DNA from: Psettodes erumei
Lineage: Eukaryota > Chordata > Actinopteri > Pleuronectiformes > Psettodidae
Length of the DNA: 64,000 nucleotides
Assembly: GCA_016785225.1 (NCBI GenBank)
Contig: JAFBJZ010000850.1
Span: 1,408,001 to 1,472,000 of the forward strand
Direction of reading: 5' to 3'
The position numbers and the translations under genes were made by a program. How positions within the stretch are numbered: the first letter of the stretch is position 1; every line of letters starts with the position of its first letter. This document shows positions 27,067 to 37,202 of the stretch, one piece after another. The notes below the pieces were generated by a model. It was given only the letters and a program-made list of their open reading frames with translations. It searched no databases and was not told the DNA's origin.

Positions 27067-30000
27067 ATACAGTGAGGAGAGGAGGGAGAGAGCAGGGGCG
27101 AGCAAATGAAAGAGGCAGCACACCCCCACCCCCATCGCGGGCCGAACAGGCGGAGCCGCCTCGCGGCTGCAGCCACCGGGGTGGACGGAGGAAGCTGCGA
27201 CCTGCGGCGCATGTTCCTGCAGATAACCAGGCAGAGACCTTTAACTCCGCTTCTTTCATCCAGCCCGCTATTGTGTCGGTGAGGAGGAGCCGTTCTGCTG
27301 CGTTTTAAACCAAACCAGCCCGCGTTAAGCGCCAACCGCCCGCGCTTTCCCACATTTTTCCCTTTTCGCGGATTTGACGGGGGCTCCTGTTCCCACATGC
27401 GGAGCTCTGACTTGTTGGGAAACACCCGTAAAAAAATAAAAAAAGAGGACAACAGACTTACAAGTGTGTGAATCACTGAGCTAATAAGAGATGTGGGCAG
27501 TGATTCAGAGGTGTGGGGCCATGCAGGCTTATGGCGTAGCATTGGCTGTGGCTCGTCTGGTTCGTAGCCAGATGGATACCAGGAAGAAAGTCCAGATTTG
27601 TCTCAAAGTGGGAGGCGCGACATTCTGTTTCAGACTCTCACCGTCTCAAAAGGTCCGCCTTGTCAAGATGGTTTGCGACTGGTCCCTCGTACGTTTGCTC
27701 AATCCTCGCAAGCTAATTGAGTCGTCTCAGCGACTGCTTTGAAACAGCCCGGTAATAAAGCGCGGCAATCTGCCGGCGATTAGCCTTTAATGAAAGCCGC
27801 GACGACGTGCGTTTCATTATTTTCATCCCGCACGGCCACAGCGGCTGCTGCAGTTTGGAGCGGAGTTAATCGGCACCGACAACCTGCAATGTGACCTGCC
27901 CGGCGGGGGCCGTCCCTGCTGCGGCGTTAATTCGCCGCTGCCCCAGCTTCAACTGTTTCACTGGCACGGGAGTATCAAATGACCGGCCGTGTCAAAAGGA
28001 GTTTTCCGCTGCGTGCCGGGAATAAAATGGCGACGTAAACACTGAATATTTCATTACACTCCGGAGGCGTCGCCTGCTGCTTCGATCTGAAATGACTGGT
28101 CTCAGACCTGCACGAAGCAATGAGGCTCTGCTGGGACTTCATGCCCAGAACCTGCACCTTACACAACAGACGTGATTCCCCTTAAACTCTGAGCCTGATT
28201 TGTCAACAGCAGCTCTCGTGGTCGTCTTGACGGCTCAGCCCCCGGGGGCTTTGCGGGTTTAATCCTCTTGTTGTATCACGGAGGCACGGATTACGATGGA
28301 TGTGTGGAAGGAAAAAAAAAAAATAAGGAAAAATAGAAGGGCGGTCACAGGAGTTCTTGGTAGCCTCGTTGTCACCGCGCCCTCCGCCGACTCCTGCCAC
28401 TTCTGAGAACATCAGTCGGGGGAGAGGCTGAAGGGGGAGGCAGGTGTGCAGGGGTGAAGGCCAGGCAAGAAGAGGAAGCGGCGGGGGACGCCGAGCGTGA
28501 AAAGTGGAAGAGAAACTAAACGGCCCAGACAGGGGAAGGCGAGGGGAAGCAGAAAGAATGCAGGCGGGCAGAGAGGCAGCCCCTCGCACGGACACAGCGG
28601 ACGCGCTGTTTGCTCCAGTTTAATCCTGCGTTACTGAAAAGCCCAGCGCTCGGCTTTCGAGGGGCCGAGCGGGCCTTCGCTGACTTCGCCCGCTCGCTGC
28701 TGCCTGGCCGTACGAGTGTGTGTGGGCACTGAGGCAGGAATGTCAAGTATGCGCTGGAAAACAAGCAGGGGCCTCCTTTTCAGCTCCAGATTACGCCGTG
28801 CGGCACGCGGGGGGGGGGGCGGGCCGCGCTCGGACTCCGCGGCGTTTACGGCGTCGCGACGTGAATGAAGAAACCACGCTCTGTCTCGTCCTCGCCCTCA
28901 GAAGTTTTGGAAATTGGCTGTAAACGGCGCTCTGCAGGCGGGGGAATGTGTTTAGCGCAACGTGTAATTAGCAGGTTACTGTGGCGGGGGGATGTTTAGG
29001 AACAGGTCGTTTCTGTACAGTAAACTGACGGGCTTCCCGGGACCCTCAAAGTGGGGCGGGGAGGCTTCCTCGCCAGCCGCCGCGCAGCGACACACACACA
29101 CACACACACGTGGATCCTGCGCTCCACGCAGGACGAAATCCGCCGCGCTGGATAATAATGAGCCGCTTCCCCGGCGCCAAAACAGCAGCCGCTCCAGCAG
29201 CAGGCCAATCAAAACGCATTTCTTTTAAAGTCCCAACCGCCCCCGCACCTATTTCAACGCACCGCTCAGCCACTGGCGCACACTTTCAGCCTTCGCCCTG
29301 TTGCACAAGTCAGCAAACAGAGCGAGTGTGGTATTCACGGGGGGGAGAAAGAGAAAAAAAAACACAATGAACAATCCATCTACATCCACAGACGCTCAGA
29401 CATTCATGACACCCAGTTGTAATGCTCTCCTCCATCTTTAATGGTGCCCTTGTAGCGCCGCTCTCCGCGGTCATCCGTCTCTCCGTGGCAGGCGTTCGGA
29501 GGGCTTTTACGGCTCAGGGATCGCAACTCATCTCCGGACTCACCCAAACATGAAAACGGATCTGCCCTGCCATCCCGCGAGGGCTACGTCGGGGGGGGGT
29601 GCGCACTTTGCTCCTCTCTCCCTACACTAAGACACGCAACCTCGTCCCTCCCTCGTCCTCCTCCCTCCTGACAGCCAGGAAGAAGGCCACACAGCGGGCT
29701 GAAGGCAGACAGGCTCTGGCCGCTTCCTTTTGTTTTTCAAACCGCTTTGACAATCTGTCCGCATACGTCTGCAGGCCCGGTTATGTCACTGTGGCTGTGG
29801 GCATCTTTAAAGCTTCAGGGAGCTTTCTGTGAAACCGGCTGCAAGGCGGCTTATTTTAGAGGGCAGCGACTGATCCAGCTTGTAATCTCTGGGAATTACT
29901 GGTTTTGTTGTGGACGAGGAGCCCCGCATGTTACGGAGTTACTTAACTGCTATGTGTGGAGGGGGGGGGGGGGGGGCGAGCGAGATCGGGGCATCCTGCC

Positions 30001-33000
30001 GGCTCTGCGCTGCACAGCCACAGACACAAACACTCGCCCCCCCCCCATGACACATCTCTTACAGAGAGATAAACAACCATCTTCTCACACGATGCCGCCT
30101 CTGTCCGCTCATTAGGACGTTTCCCATCAAAACAGAGCAGTCGGCCGCCCCCCAATCCCCCCCCCCGCCCCTTACGAAGATATGAGTAAAAGTATTCCAG
30201 AATAGCGCCAGCTCAAAATAAGTTTCTTTTGTGGTGACTGCGGAGGCTGTGTGGCCGTGTTTAAAATAGACGACGCGGCAGCATCGTGGAAAACGGGGCC
30301 GCCGTGGACAAAACCCAATATGTTTACACGGAAAGGAGGTTTCACATCACAAAAACAATCTCTCCCTCCCCCCGCCATGTCCCGGAGACGTGAGGAAAAC
30401 AGGTTTATTTTGCCGGTCCCTGAAGAGCACAGGAGCTGCGTGACCACAGAACACAGCGAGCCCTCATGGTGCTGAGGAGGCGGGAGGCGCGGACCCCTCG
30501 GCCCCCGGTGATGACCAAAACCCTACGTACGGGAAGCATGGAAGGACACGGGGACGTTTGACATCAACGTTCTCCACCAGGAAGTGTGACAAATTCTCTC
30601 AATTATCAAAAGTCTCCACAAATAACCCCAGACACAAATGTGAAGTGTGCGTCCTAATCGCAGCGCGGCAACACAGCCTTCACACTGTGGAGCGACTCCC
30701 ATCGGCACCGTGAAGCCAGGACAACGCCGTACGACGCCTCCATTTCGGTGCCGACGGACCGATGCCGACCTCATTAAGCAGACGAGGTATCCAGCGTGCG
30801 ACTAAGTGTCAAAACAAACTGCAGGGTTTCTGCTATCAGCGGCTCACTTTTCCAGCGGTATCAGATTAGGTTTCAGTACGGAGTTGCAGAGATTAACGCA
30901 CGAAAGTTGATCGGTGGAAAATAAATCTGCAGATAGTTTCCAAATCCATTCATCACTTCCGTTGTTTTTCAAGCGAAAATGCCAAACGCGCAGGAACGAA
31001 GGTCACGGTTCTCCTTTCTCATTTCCATTCCAGACAAAACTACATTGAACCTTGGAGCCTGCGTTGCTGCTCAGAGTTGGTGTCGGTGGTTGCTTGCAAA
31101 CGTAAAATGTCCTGCTCAGGACATATATTTTTAAACTCTTCATTTCTCGCCTCAGTCAGGCCCTGGAGAGCGCTAATAACTCACTCCATGCTCGCTCTCT
31201 CTCCCTCTCTCTCTCTCAGGCCCAGTTTGCCAGCACCCAAGCAATGACAGGAAGCCGTGGAAGCAGGGGGAGTTGAAAGAGTCGGGGTTTTTCTGCGGGG
31301 TCAGCCCCCTCGCCTGGCAACGGGCCAAACAGGACAAACTAACACAACAGCACAAAAGGCACAAAGAGCGAGGGAGAGGGTTCCACCTGCCCCGGCGACC
31401 GCAGCCACCGCTGAGCGTCTCGGGGAGGTTTTGGCTGAATCCCGTCCGCTGTCTGTTTCTTATCCGCCCCGCCGGCCTCTACTGTAGACTGAACCAAAAA
31501 AAAAAAGAAAAGAAGGGGGGGGAAAAAGAGCGCTCCAAAGAGCTGCACATGCAAATGTAAATGAGAGTGAAATGCGTGTTTATTTTGGCCCGTGTGATTC
31601 GGCAGGCGTGAAATTCATTCAAAAAAGCTTGGTGAAGCTGCAGAAAATGAGCCTTTTCTCGCCTTGGCGGGGCCTTATTCGGGGTGCGTCCGTTCCGACC
31701 CGCAAACCATTAAGCGGGCCTAGGTGTGGAGCTCTGAAGCTGTAACTGTGTGGCGTCCATTCTCACTTTCCTTACCCGCGGCGCATCGCACGCGGCGTCC
31801 CGCGTGCGCTCACACTGTGGTTCCCCACGGCGGGGCGGCCGGGGGGGGGGGGCTGCAGACTGATCCTCGGCAGATATGACCTACTTTCTATTCAGGCCGG
31901 CGCGTCTTTGTTCGCTCGGCGGCGGAGGAGGCTGCTGCTGCGGCCCGCGGAACAAAGAGCAGGCTCGGAGCCTTCAAAACGAGCTGACCCTGCCTCGGAA
32001 CACCCACCCCCCGAAAAAGGGGCTTGAGAAGGCAACGCTGCATGGACTCCCCTTGTGGAAACCTCCTCCTTTCTCCTGAGACAGATACCCCCCCCAGTTA
32101 TCAGTGGGGACTGGAGGGACGGGGGGAGGGGGAGATTAACTGGATGTTTTCATGAGGAACCATTAGGAAGTTTGGAACCCTGCATGAGGACTGGGCCCGA
32201 CATAAAGCGCCTCATACGAATAAATCTAATCTAATATCATCATCTGACTCCAAGCATTATTCTGGGGTTTAATGATGCCTTTGCACGCATTCCTGAAGTG
32301 CAACAACCGGCTCAAAAGGTGACAGTTACAAACCCACACAACCAGGCCGTTGTGTTCGGCATTTCCCTGCGTTAAATGCGCTCGCAGACTCTCGTTTACA
32401 GGACCCTTCATTTGGCGGGGGAGCTGTGAACAGAACATTTAGTCTTTAATGACCCAACTGCAACAGCCACCCCTCCAGGAAAAAAAAAAAAAAACAACCA
32501 AAAAACGCACGTCTGCACGAGCCAGACGAATCACGCTTCAAGGGCAGCAGTCGGAGATTTTAATAAGCACCTGCGACCGTCGCCGGCTTCTTCGAATCTG
32601 GCAAACGAGGCGCAAAATTATCGGAGGCAGACTCGCGCGGTGAGCTGATGGATGAGTGTCGCCGCGCGACGGAACGGTGAGCGAGGGGGAGCGCGGCGCG
32701 GGGAACGTGGGCGGTTTATCTGCAGCTGGCACAGGGTGGAAAGAATCAAATGAGCAGAGGGTGGGATGTAAACCAGGCAGGACGGAGGAGAGGAACCCGG
32801 GGGAACAAAGGCCTCTAAAGACAGGAGCTGCCATGCACCGTGCGGGATTATCACACAGATTATTCCTTAAAGTACCCACGAATGCGCAAATCTCACTAAC
32901 GGGCGGGGGGCGGACGGTGTCGCCGGACGGAGCGCGGTAGCAGCTCACCTGCATGTGCTCCGTGGAGCTGCTGCTCAGCTCGTCCCCGGATTCGGAGTCG

Positions 33001-33617
33001 TTGCGGAGCTTGCCCAGCCCCTCTGCCGGCGGCTCGCTCGGCGGGGACGCCTTGTCGCTGTCGGGGCTCCTGTTCCCCGCCTTGAGCGGAGGAGAGTCCG
33101 CCCGCGTCCGCGGCAGCGTGGCGCTGTTGCCGTGGTGATGGTTGTTGTTGTTGTGCAGCAGCACCAGCTCGGCCACCACCTTGCAGTGGTGGGGGCTCGC
33201 CACGTTCTGGTTAGCGTCCTTGGGCAGGACCGGCGGCGTGACGCGATCGGAGGACGGCGATGGCGTGGAGGAGGGAGACGGGCGTCCGAAGCTGGACATC
33301 TCCGGCTGGGGCCTGTTGAGGTTCTCGTTGGACGCCCGGCAAATATCCAAAACGGTGGGCTTGGCCCTCAGGGCCGGCTTCTGGGGGGGCATGAGCGCCC
33401 GGCGCACCTCCCGGACGTACTGCGCCGGCACGTAGAAGGCCTTGGTGCCCTCCTCCTTCCTCACCTGCCACCAGTCCTCGTTGGTCTTCTTCACCAGCAT
33501 GTAGCACTCGCCCTGGCGGATGGCCACCATCTTGTCTTTGGCCTTGTACTCGTAGTCGTACTCCACCTCGATGTAGACCTGGCCCGGGGCGATGGGCAGC
33601 CCCTCTCTGTCGGCCAT
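612..33617 (-). CDS. arhgap12: arhgap12 (Rho GTPase-activating protein 12), N-terminal 496 residues, 8 exons, partial
   Basis: Join, in coding order: 33617-32949, 4871-4599, 3220-3080, 2966-2886, 2432-2328, 1289-1215, 851-790, 693-612. All junctions are GT-AG and phases agree (0 at the first six junctions, 2 at the last). The protein starts MADREGLPIAPGQVYIEVEY and aligns with human ARHGAP12 throughout: SH3 at about 12-74 (EYDYEY, EDWWQV, FYVPAQYV), a Ser/Pro-rich linker with an Asn/His run, the conserved LQELKISQSS segment, WW1 at about 264-292 (W266, W288, P291), a WW-like GWSEELDEHG segment and WW2 at 362-388, then the start of a PH domain (from about residue 451). The rest of PH and the catalytic RhoGAP domain lie left of the window. 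Family members turn off Rac/Rho GTPases, and human ARHGAP12 acts at adhesions, phagocytic cups and synapses. I could not tell an arhgap12a from an arhgap12b copy. Confidence 0.93.
790..851 (-). CDS. arhgap12: arhgap12 coding exon 7 (residues 449-468, start of PH domain)
   Basis: Acceptor CCTCAG, donor GTATGA, 62 nt. It encodes PSEKCGVLNVTKITENGKKV plus two bases of a split Arg. Human has EKYGLLNVTKIAENGKKVRK at the same point. Confidence 0.94.
1215..1289 (-). CDS. arhgap12: arhgap12 coding exon 6 (residues 424-448), probable cassette exon
   Basis: Acceptor TTGGTAG, donor GTTAGT, 75 nt, phase 0 at both ends, so skipping it keeps the frame. It reads ECAPVPKQSSPDSDS then CPSSPKHPST. The SSPKH motif and position match a human exon (PENESSPSSPKH). 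The splice sites are weaker than those of its neighbours. Confidence 0.75.
1290..2327 (-). other. arhgap12 intron
   Basis: No coding match seen. It separates coding exons 5 and 6. Confidence 0.6.
2328..2432 (-). CDS. arhgap12: arhgap12 coding exon 5 (residues 389-423)
   Basis: Acceptor CCTCAG, donor GTACGA, 105 nt, phase 0. It encodes KSRSLERKQQDPIVLTKWRH then STYVLDLNDK, matching the human KSRSLDRRLQEPIVLTKWRH segment. Confidence 0.95.
2886..2966 (-). CDS. arhgap12: arhgap12 coding exon 4 (residues 362-388, WW2)
   Basis: Acceptor GTACAG, donor GTGAGC, 81 nt, phase 0. It encodes WIKHVDEQGRPYYYSADGSR then SEWELPK. The two WW tryptophans are W362 and W384, with P387 at the end. The exon has no Met-started open frame long enough to be obvious, but it matches human ARHGAP12 almost residue for residue. 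Confidence 0.95.
3080..3220 (-). CDS. arhgap12: arhgap12 coding exon 3 (residues 315-361, WW-like)
   Basis: Acceptor CCACAG, donor GTGGGG, 141 nt, phase 0. It encodes LLSSEEN, SDSQYGSPPRGWSEELDEHG and ends at EYTQEK. The GW..ELDEHGHTLY segment is a WW-like stretch joined directly to WW2 in the next exon. Confidence 0.95.
3221..4598 (-). other. arhgap12 intron
   Basis: AT-richer sequence between the WW1 and WW2 exons. It contains a short GA run near 3,440. I see no gene. Confidence 0.6.
4599..4871 (-). CDS. arhgap12: arhgap12 coding exon 2 (residues 224-314, WW1)
   Basis: Acceptor CTCCAG, donor GTGAGG, 273 nt, phase 0. It encodes SDSPVYTNLQELKISQSS and then the WW domain GDWETHKDLSGRHFYYNRAT, followed by GERTWKPPR. 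The flanking intron upstream is about 28 kb. Confidence 0.95.
11286..11316. repeat. (CA)n microsatellite
   Basis: About 15 uninterrupted CA units. Confidence 0.95.
12446..12495. repeat. (GT)n microsatellite
   Basis: About 25 uninterrupted GT units, the longest dinucleotide run in the window. Confidence 0.95.
13886..14250. promoter_or_regulatory. Candidate conserved non-coding element (enhancer-like)
   Basis: An AT-rich island in GC-rich surroundings with many homeodomain cores (TAATGAG, CTAATTACAC, ACAATTAGTG, GGATAATTG, CATAATTGATT, GGATTATAAATAAT, ATCATTAGC). There is no open frame. The motif density is typical of vertebrate developmental enhancers, but conservation was not tested. Confidence 0.35.
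15032..15060. repeat. Perfect 12-bp inverted repeat
   Basis: Arms TCTATGTATTAT and ATAATACATAGA are exact reverse complements around a five-base loop (CACAT). It could form a cruciform. Confidence 0.8.
15670..15805. promoter_or_regulatory. Candidate conserved non-coding element
   Basis: Contains TTAATGGATTAAG, AGCAGATTACAGGCAGGCATG, GATGAATTAATAC and GCTATTAATATC in about 130 bp, again an AT island in GC-rich intron. The enhancer reading is inference only. Confidence 0.25.
16100..16131. repeat. (CA)n microsatellite
   Basis: About 16 CA units. Confidence 0.95.
18861..18909. repeat. (GGGA)n tetranucleotide repeat
   Basis: About twelve copies of GGGA/GGGT-like units. It is purine-rich with evenly spaced G triplets. 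Confidence 0.9.
20428..20460. repeat. (CA)n microsatellite followed by C-run
   Basis: About 16 CA units, directly followed by a run of six C bases. Confidence 0.95.
22680..23085. promoter_or_regulatory. Candidate conserved non-coding element with octamer and TCF-like sites
   Basis: An AT-rich block inside the GC-rich intron. It has an octamer-type POU site (ATGCAAAT near 22,970), two CTTTGAT TCF/LEF-type motifs (near 23,000 and 23,030), AGTATTAATGG, CATTTAAATCATG, CCTAATTCAAGG and AATTATGATTATTTTATC. No open frame or repeat is evident. It is the strongest enhancer-like stretch in the intron by eye. Confidence 0.4.
23691..23705. repeat. Poly-G run after GT repeat
   Basis: A GTGTGTGTG stretch runs into about 15 G bases (23,691-23,705). 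Several similar G-runs occur in this intron (near 17,631, 21,853, 22,442, 28,809, 29,949, 31,840). Confidence 0.85.
27027..27061. repeat. (GA)n microsatellite
   Basis: About 17 GA units. It creates artificial Ser-Leu repeats in overlapping minus-strand frames. Confidence 0.95.
29790..29925. promoter_or_regulatory. Candidate conserved non-coding element
   Basis: Holds CTTTAAAGCTTC, GGCTTATTTTAGAGG, GCTTGTAATCTC and GGGAATTACTGG with balanced composition between CpG-rich flanks and a poly-G run. Weak evidence. Confidence 0.2.
31545..31640. promoter_or_regulatory. Candidate conserved non-coding element
   Basis: Contains ATGCAAATGTAAATGAG (octamer type), GTGTTTATTTTGG (forkhead type) and GAAATTCATTCAAAAAAGC. 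Short and unverified. Confidence 0.25.
32949..33617 (-). CDS. arhgap12: arhgap12 coding exon 1 (residues 1-223, SH3)
   Basis: The ATG at 33617 sits in a good Kozak context (GCAGCCATGG) and gives MADREG, matching human MADRSG. The exon carries the SH3 domain, then a disordered Ser/Pro linker with an Asn/His run (residues 155-162) and ends DELSSSSTEHMQ at donor GTGAGC. Length is 669 nt, phase 0. The open frame beyond 32,949 is intron. Confidence 0.96.
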
Positions 33618-33711
33618 GGCTGCCGGAACGAGCGCTCGAACTCTGACCTCAGCTGCTCAGCGACCCAGGCCTCGGGGGCTCCTCATGTCCGGGCGGGGGC
33701 AAACTGCTGTG
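33618..33711 (-). other. arhgap12: arhgap12 5' UTR part of coding exon 1
   Basis: Upstream of the ATG a minus-strand acceptor TTATCTGCAG ends at 33,712, so the exon probably starts at 33,711 with about 94 nt of 5' UTR. A second CAG lies eight bases further in. Confidence 0.55.
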
Positions 33712-34199
33712 CTGCAGATAAGACGGATGAGAAGCAGACGTCATGTTAGACTTTTTCATTGTCCGTCAAAGAGACGAACAGGCTGGTAAAAGCTCCATTG
33801 AAGCCGATATTTGTAATCTGTCATTTCTGTTTTTTTATGATAATGAGTCCATGTAAATTTCAAGAGCATCTCACCCACAATATCATTTCACGCAGATAAC
33901 TTAGAGATGATGCATGTATGGAGAACGTGATTCGGCCCTTTCATTTTCGCTCAGAAGTTTGAACCTGCGCTCAGCCGCCACACTGGACCACCTCAGGACG
34001 GGTTCGGGTCCACTCCAGGTGTTTAGGGGCAGTGCTGAGCGTGATTTCTTAAGAGGGATCGCCCTCCATGTGCGAGATGTTTAGATCTTTCCATCACTGT
34101 TTAGAGAAATGCGACTCTTTCAGCTAAAAGCTGTCTTTTTAAAACACAACCACAAGATCCCGGTTGCTGATACGAACCCTCCCCTGGCTTGTTACTCAC

Positions 34200-34560
34200 C
34201 CGATTACCACAACCGCAAAGCGCTGCTGCTGTAACGCACAACGCTACTTCCACACAGACATGCTCGACTGCTGCGTGCAGCGAAGAAGGCCACGGGGCGA
34301 CTCCTCCCCCTCATCGCCCGAAACCACAACAGACAGTAAACCCTGACCGCTCTGGCGACCCACGCGGCCGCCGAGGATATCCAGCCCGGCAACCCGATCG
34401 CCATCCGAGGAGCGAAAAGGTGACGACAGCGTGACCCCACGCGCCGATCCTGCGTGTGATCCGGCGGCTACAATGGCTCCCCGGAGCTTTTGTTCCCCAG
34501 AGACCGCATCCAAAAATAAAGCGTGGGTTGTTAGGTTTTTTTTTTCCACGGGGTCCTGAC
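34200..34560 (-). promoter_or_regulatory. arhgap12: Probable arhgap12 non-coding first exon and promoter
   Basis: On the minus strand a CpG-rich stretch ends in a strong donor, ATCGG/GTGAGTAAC, at 34,199. The acceptor at 33,712 would make a first intron of about 490 nt. Human ARHGAP12 also has an untranslated first exon. No TATA box is visible, and the CpG-rich character suggests a housekeeping-type promoter. The start site is not defined. A further strong donor (CCAAG/GTGAGTG at 35,781-35,787) could serve an alternative first exon. Confidence 0.45.
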
Positions 34561-37162
34561 ATTATTAATGCTGCTACAAGGCACGGCGGGGAGGCTTTAA
34601 AAAGCTCAGGGTGATCTTCTCGATATTTCACGCACCGTCAGTGTGCGAGTCAGGGGACAGCTGGGCCCCGGCCGTTCCCGCAGGGTTTGTTTTGGGACGA
34701 GGCCTGTCACCGATCCGTCTGTCAGAGAGGATCCCTTCGTCAGACAACCTAAATAAATAGCGGAGCGCTGCCTCGGCCTCGCATCGCATTCGCCCTCCGT
34801 TGCCTCCCTGAAATAGCAGCCGCCGCCGGGCTGACATCCTGGAAGTGCGAGCGGTAAAAGCAGGTGCTTTTAGTGAGGCGTGAGAGCACGGCCCTGAGTC
34901 TATAAGGGGGTGCATCCTTATGTAAAGCAATATGTACACACACACACACACACACACTGTGAAGCTCAGACTGACAGCTACGCACCCAGAATAGATTTTC
35001 CTGTGGCGAGAGCCGTCTGAGTGGGAGCCCATGAGAGACGGGCCGCGTGTTCATAATGGGCTTAAACAGTTTCTGTTTTATCTGTTTCAACACCATGAAG
35101 CACACACACACACAGAGTTATGTAATGCCACTGCTTTTAGTGTGTGTGTGTGTGTGTGCGCCTGTCAGCGGCCCAGTCCAGGCCTGTCCCCGGTACGCGC
35201 TTCTGCCATGATGTCGACAGGCGTCATGAATGGGCGTCTCTCAGCAAACAGTCGCTGTCTGTTTGAATTCGTGCGTGCGAGCGCGCTATCGCCAGAGGTG
35301 CCGGAGACGCAGGCAGGAGCCAGTCAGAGCGTCAGGTCACGCGCTCGATAAAAAAAACACGGCACTATCGGCGATGGGGCAGGACAGCAGCCGCCGCAGC
35401 CTCCTCGCGGCGGGTTCACGCCGTCACCATGCGCACTGATATCCAGGTGAGCCTGCGATAAGTAACGCCGCAGCGCCGCAGCGTGAGAACGCCACGCTGT
35501 TAATCTGCCGGATGGCTGCCAGCCTCTCCGGGCCTCCTCACGCCGTTAGCATCCGCCGCTGGAGACGCTCTCCTGAGAGATTAGGGATCCCAAATACACA
35601 CAGGTGTAACGAGAGCTATTTCAAAGGCGGTGCCAAAGGCCTGTTTACTACGCTGCCGAGTCAGACAACAGAGCAAGCACGTGTAATTTAGCGATCAAAT
35701 GTGGAGTAACTTTAATTGCCGTTTTTTGGAGGCAAAACAAAACCTCGGGAAACCAGACAGCGGGAAATCAGGCATGACATCACTCACCTTGGCTGCGGCC
35801 CACACCTGAGTCACGATGAGGCCAGCTACTGGTAACCATCAATTACAACTGACTCCTCAGACACAATGCAAATAGCCTACACCCCCCCCCCTCCATTTCC
35901 TCCACTGCGCCAGACCAGAGAGAGTCAATTTTACTGGAATTTAAGTCCCCGTCACCGCGCCGTGTCCGGGTGCAGTGAAGTGTCGGTGGAGCGCCGCAAC
36001 CAACTTGTTGCTCAAAGGATGTGGCTCATGTTGCCACACAAGCTGCCACGGCGGTGACTGGACAACTACATGTCTGTGTGCGTGGGCCACGGCTGTGGCG
36101 TCCTTATTCTTTTATATTTGGGGAATCGGTCGGTGGTTCCCAAAGCGGGGCCCAAGAACTTCCAAGGTTTTTGGAAGAGGACGCCCCACTTTTTTTATTT
36201 CTTTAAAAGGGTTTTAATGTCTGTACTCATATGTTCAGGATACATTCCCTCCCCAACATATCTATGAGAGTACCTGCAATTAATTTCACTGCCTTCACCA
36301 GCACACCTGTTCTTGCACAGTGATTATCAGATTATTATCAGCTTTCTGTTTTTACTATTATTTCCACATGTAGCTGCACAGCAAATCTGATTTCTGTGTC
36401 GTGCACAGAGAGGACAGATATATCATTCTATAGAAGACCCCACCTTCATAAGAAAAATCTGACTGCACATGTGGTTCCCTGGGGAAAACAAGATTTATTA
36501 AATCAAATGTTTGAGCCCCTCGCCCACATGCCCACTGCAGATGTACACCAGCAACATGTAGATTTCAGCGCCACTGAGTTCCAATATATATTGACTTTAT
36601 GACAAAGCACTCCAATGCAGCACCCGTGACTCATTCTGAAGTGTTGGCTGGCAGGAAACCAACGTGCGCGTCGACGCAAGGGATCGCGACCCGTGCTTTT
36701 GTGTCTGCGTACGTCTGCAGACACAGCCACGGCAGCCGCGCAAAAACACCCCGAGACTCGGACCGCCTTTGTCCCCGCAGCGCTTCATTCAAAACAGATG
36801 TGGCCGAGCCAGCGTCCACTCCAGCGCGCGCCGCCGCATCTTCACCCCATCGGCCCCGTGCGCTCCGCGGGAAAACACTTTCATTTCATCCCTGCCACCG
36901 CGCTGCGGAAGCGCCCCCCCGCCCCGAAACCCAGCTGACTGGGTGGAGAAACTGTGGGGTCCGCGCGGCCAGAGCGCGCCTGGGGCGGATGGCGGCGGCG
37001 GTAGTGGGAGGGGGCATAGGTGGGGGCAGGGTCCACAGAGACAGAAATACAACACAAAGGAGTTTAATCCATGTGCATTCACAACAAAGGGCTCCGACTC
37101 GACATCACCGAGGATTCCCAGGAGCGAGGGAAGGGTTGGGACGTGCCTGCCGGGGGAGACAG

Positions 37163-37164
<2 letters not shown>

Positions 37165-37199
<35 letters not shown>
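37165..37199. repeat. (CA)n microsatellite
   Basis: About 17 CA units. Confidence 0.95.

Positions 37200-37202
<3 letters not shown>

Larger units (their letters stand above)
4872..32948 (-). other. arhgap12 28 kb intron between SH3 and WW1 exons
   Basis: A single very large intron, about two fifths of the window. Much of it is GC-rich with abundant CpG (for example 7,780-8,170, 9,700-10,200, 21,540-21,740, 25,780-26,000, 26,400-27,350, 28,600-29,250, 31,750-31,990). It has many microsatellites and G-runs. The open frames in it are low-complexity, match no family and are not conserved in phase, so I call no gene. AT-rich islands with dense homeobox/POU/TCF-like motifs are listed separately as candidate enhancers. 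Confidence 0.8.

Noticed and set aside
26564..27259. 231-residue open frame on the minus strand
   Set aside because: Its Ser-Leu run is a translation of the GA microsatellite. The remainder matches no family and has no splice or start context; GC-rich sequence gives long chance frames.
29940..30175. G-runs and C-runs as a designed G-quadruplex regulatory switch
   Set aside because: Long single-base runs are scattered through the whole intron and look like slippage products; there are no regular four-tract arrangements tied to a promoter.
32160..32240. ATAAAGCGCCTCATACGAAT followed by TCTAATCTAATA, resembling a SINE/LINE tail
   Set aside because: Too short and no body of an element could be traced upstream.
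32955..33749. 264-residue plus-strand frame opposite the arhgap12 SH3 exon
   Set aside because: A shadow of the GC-rich real exon on the other strand; Val/Leu/Arg-rich with no domain.
36125..36200. GGTGGTTCCCAAAGCGGGGC, resembling a hAT transposon terminus
   Set aside because: I could not find a convincing inverted partner or target duplication downstream, so it stays unproven.
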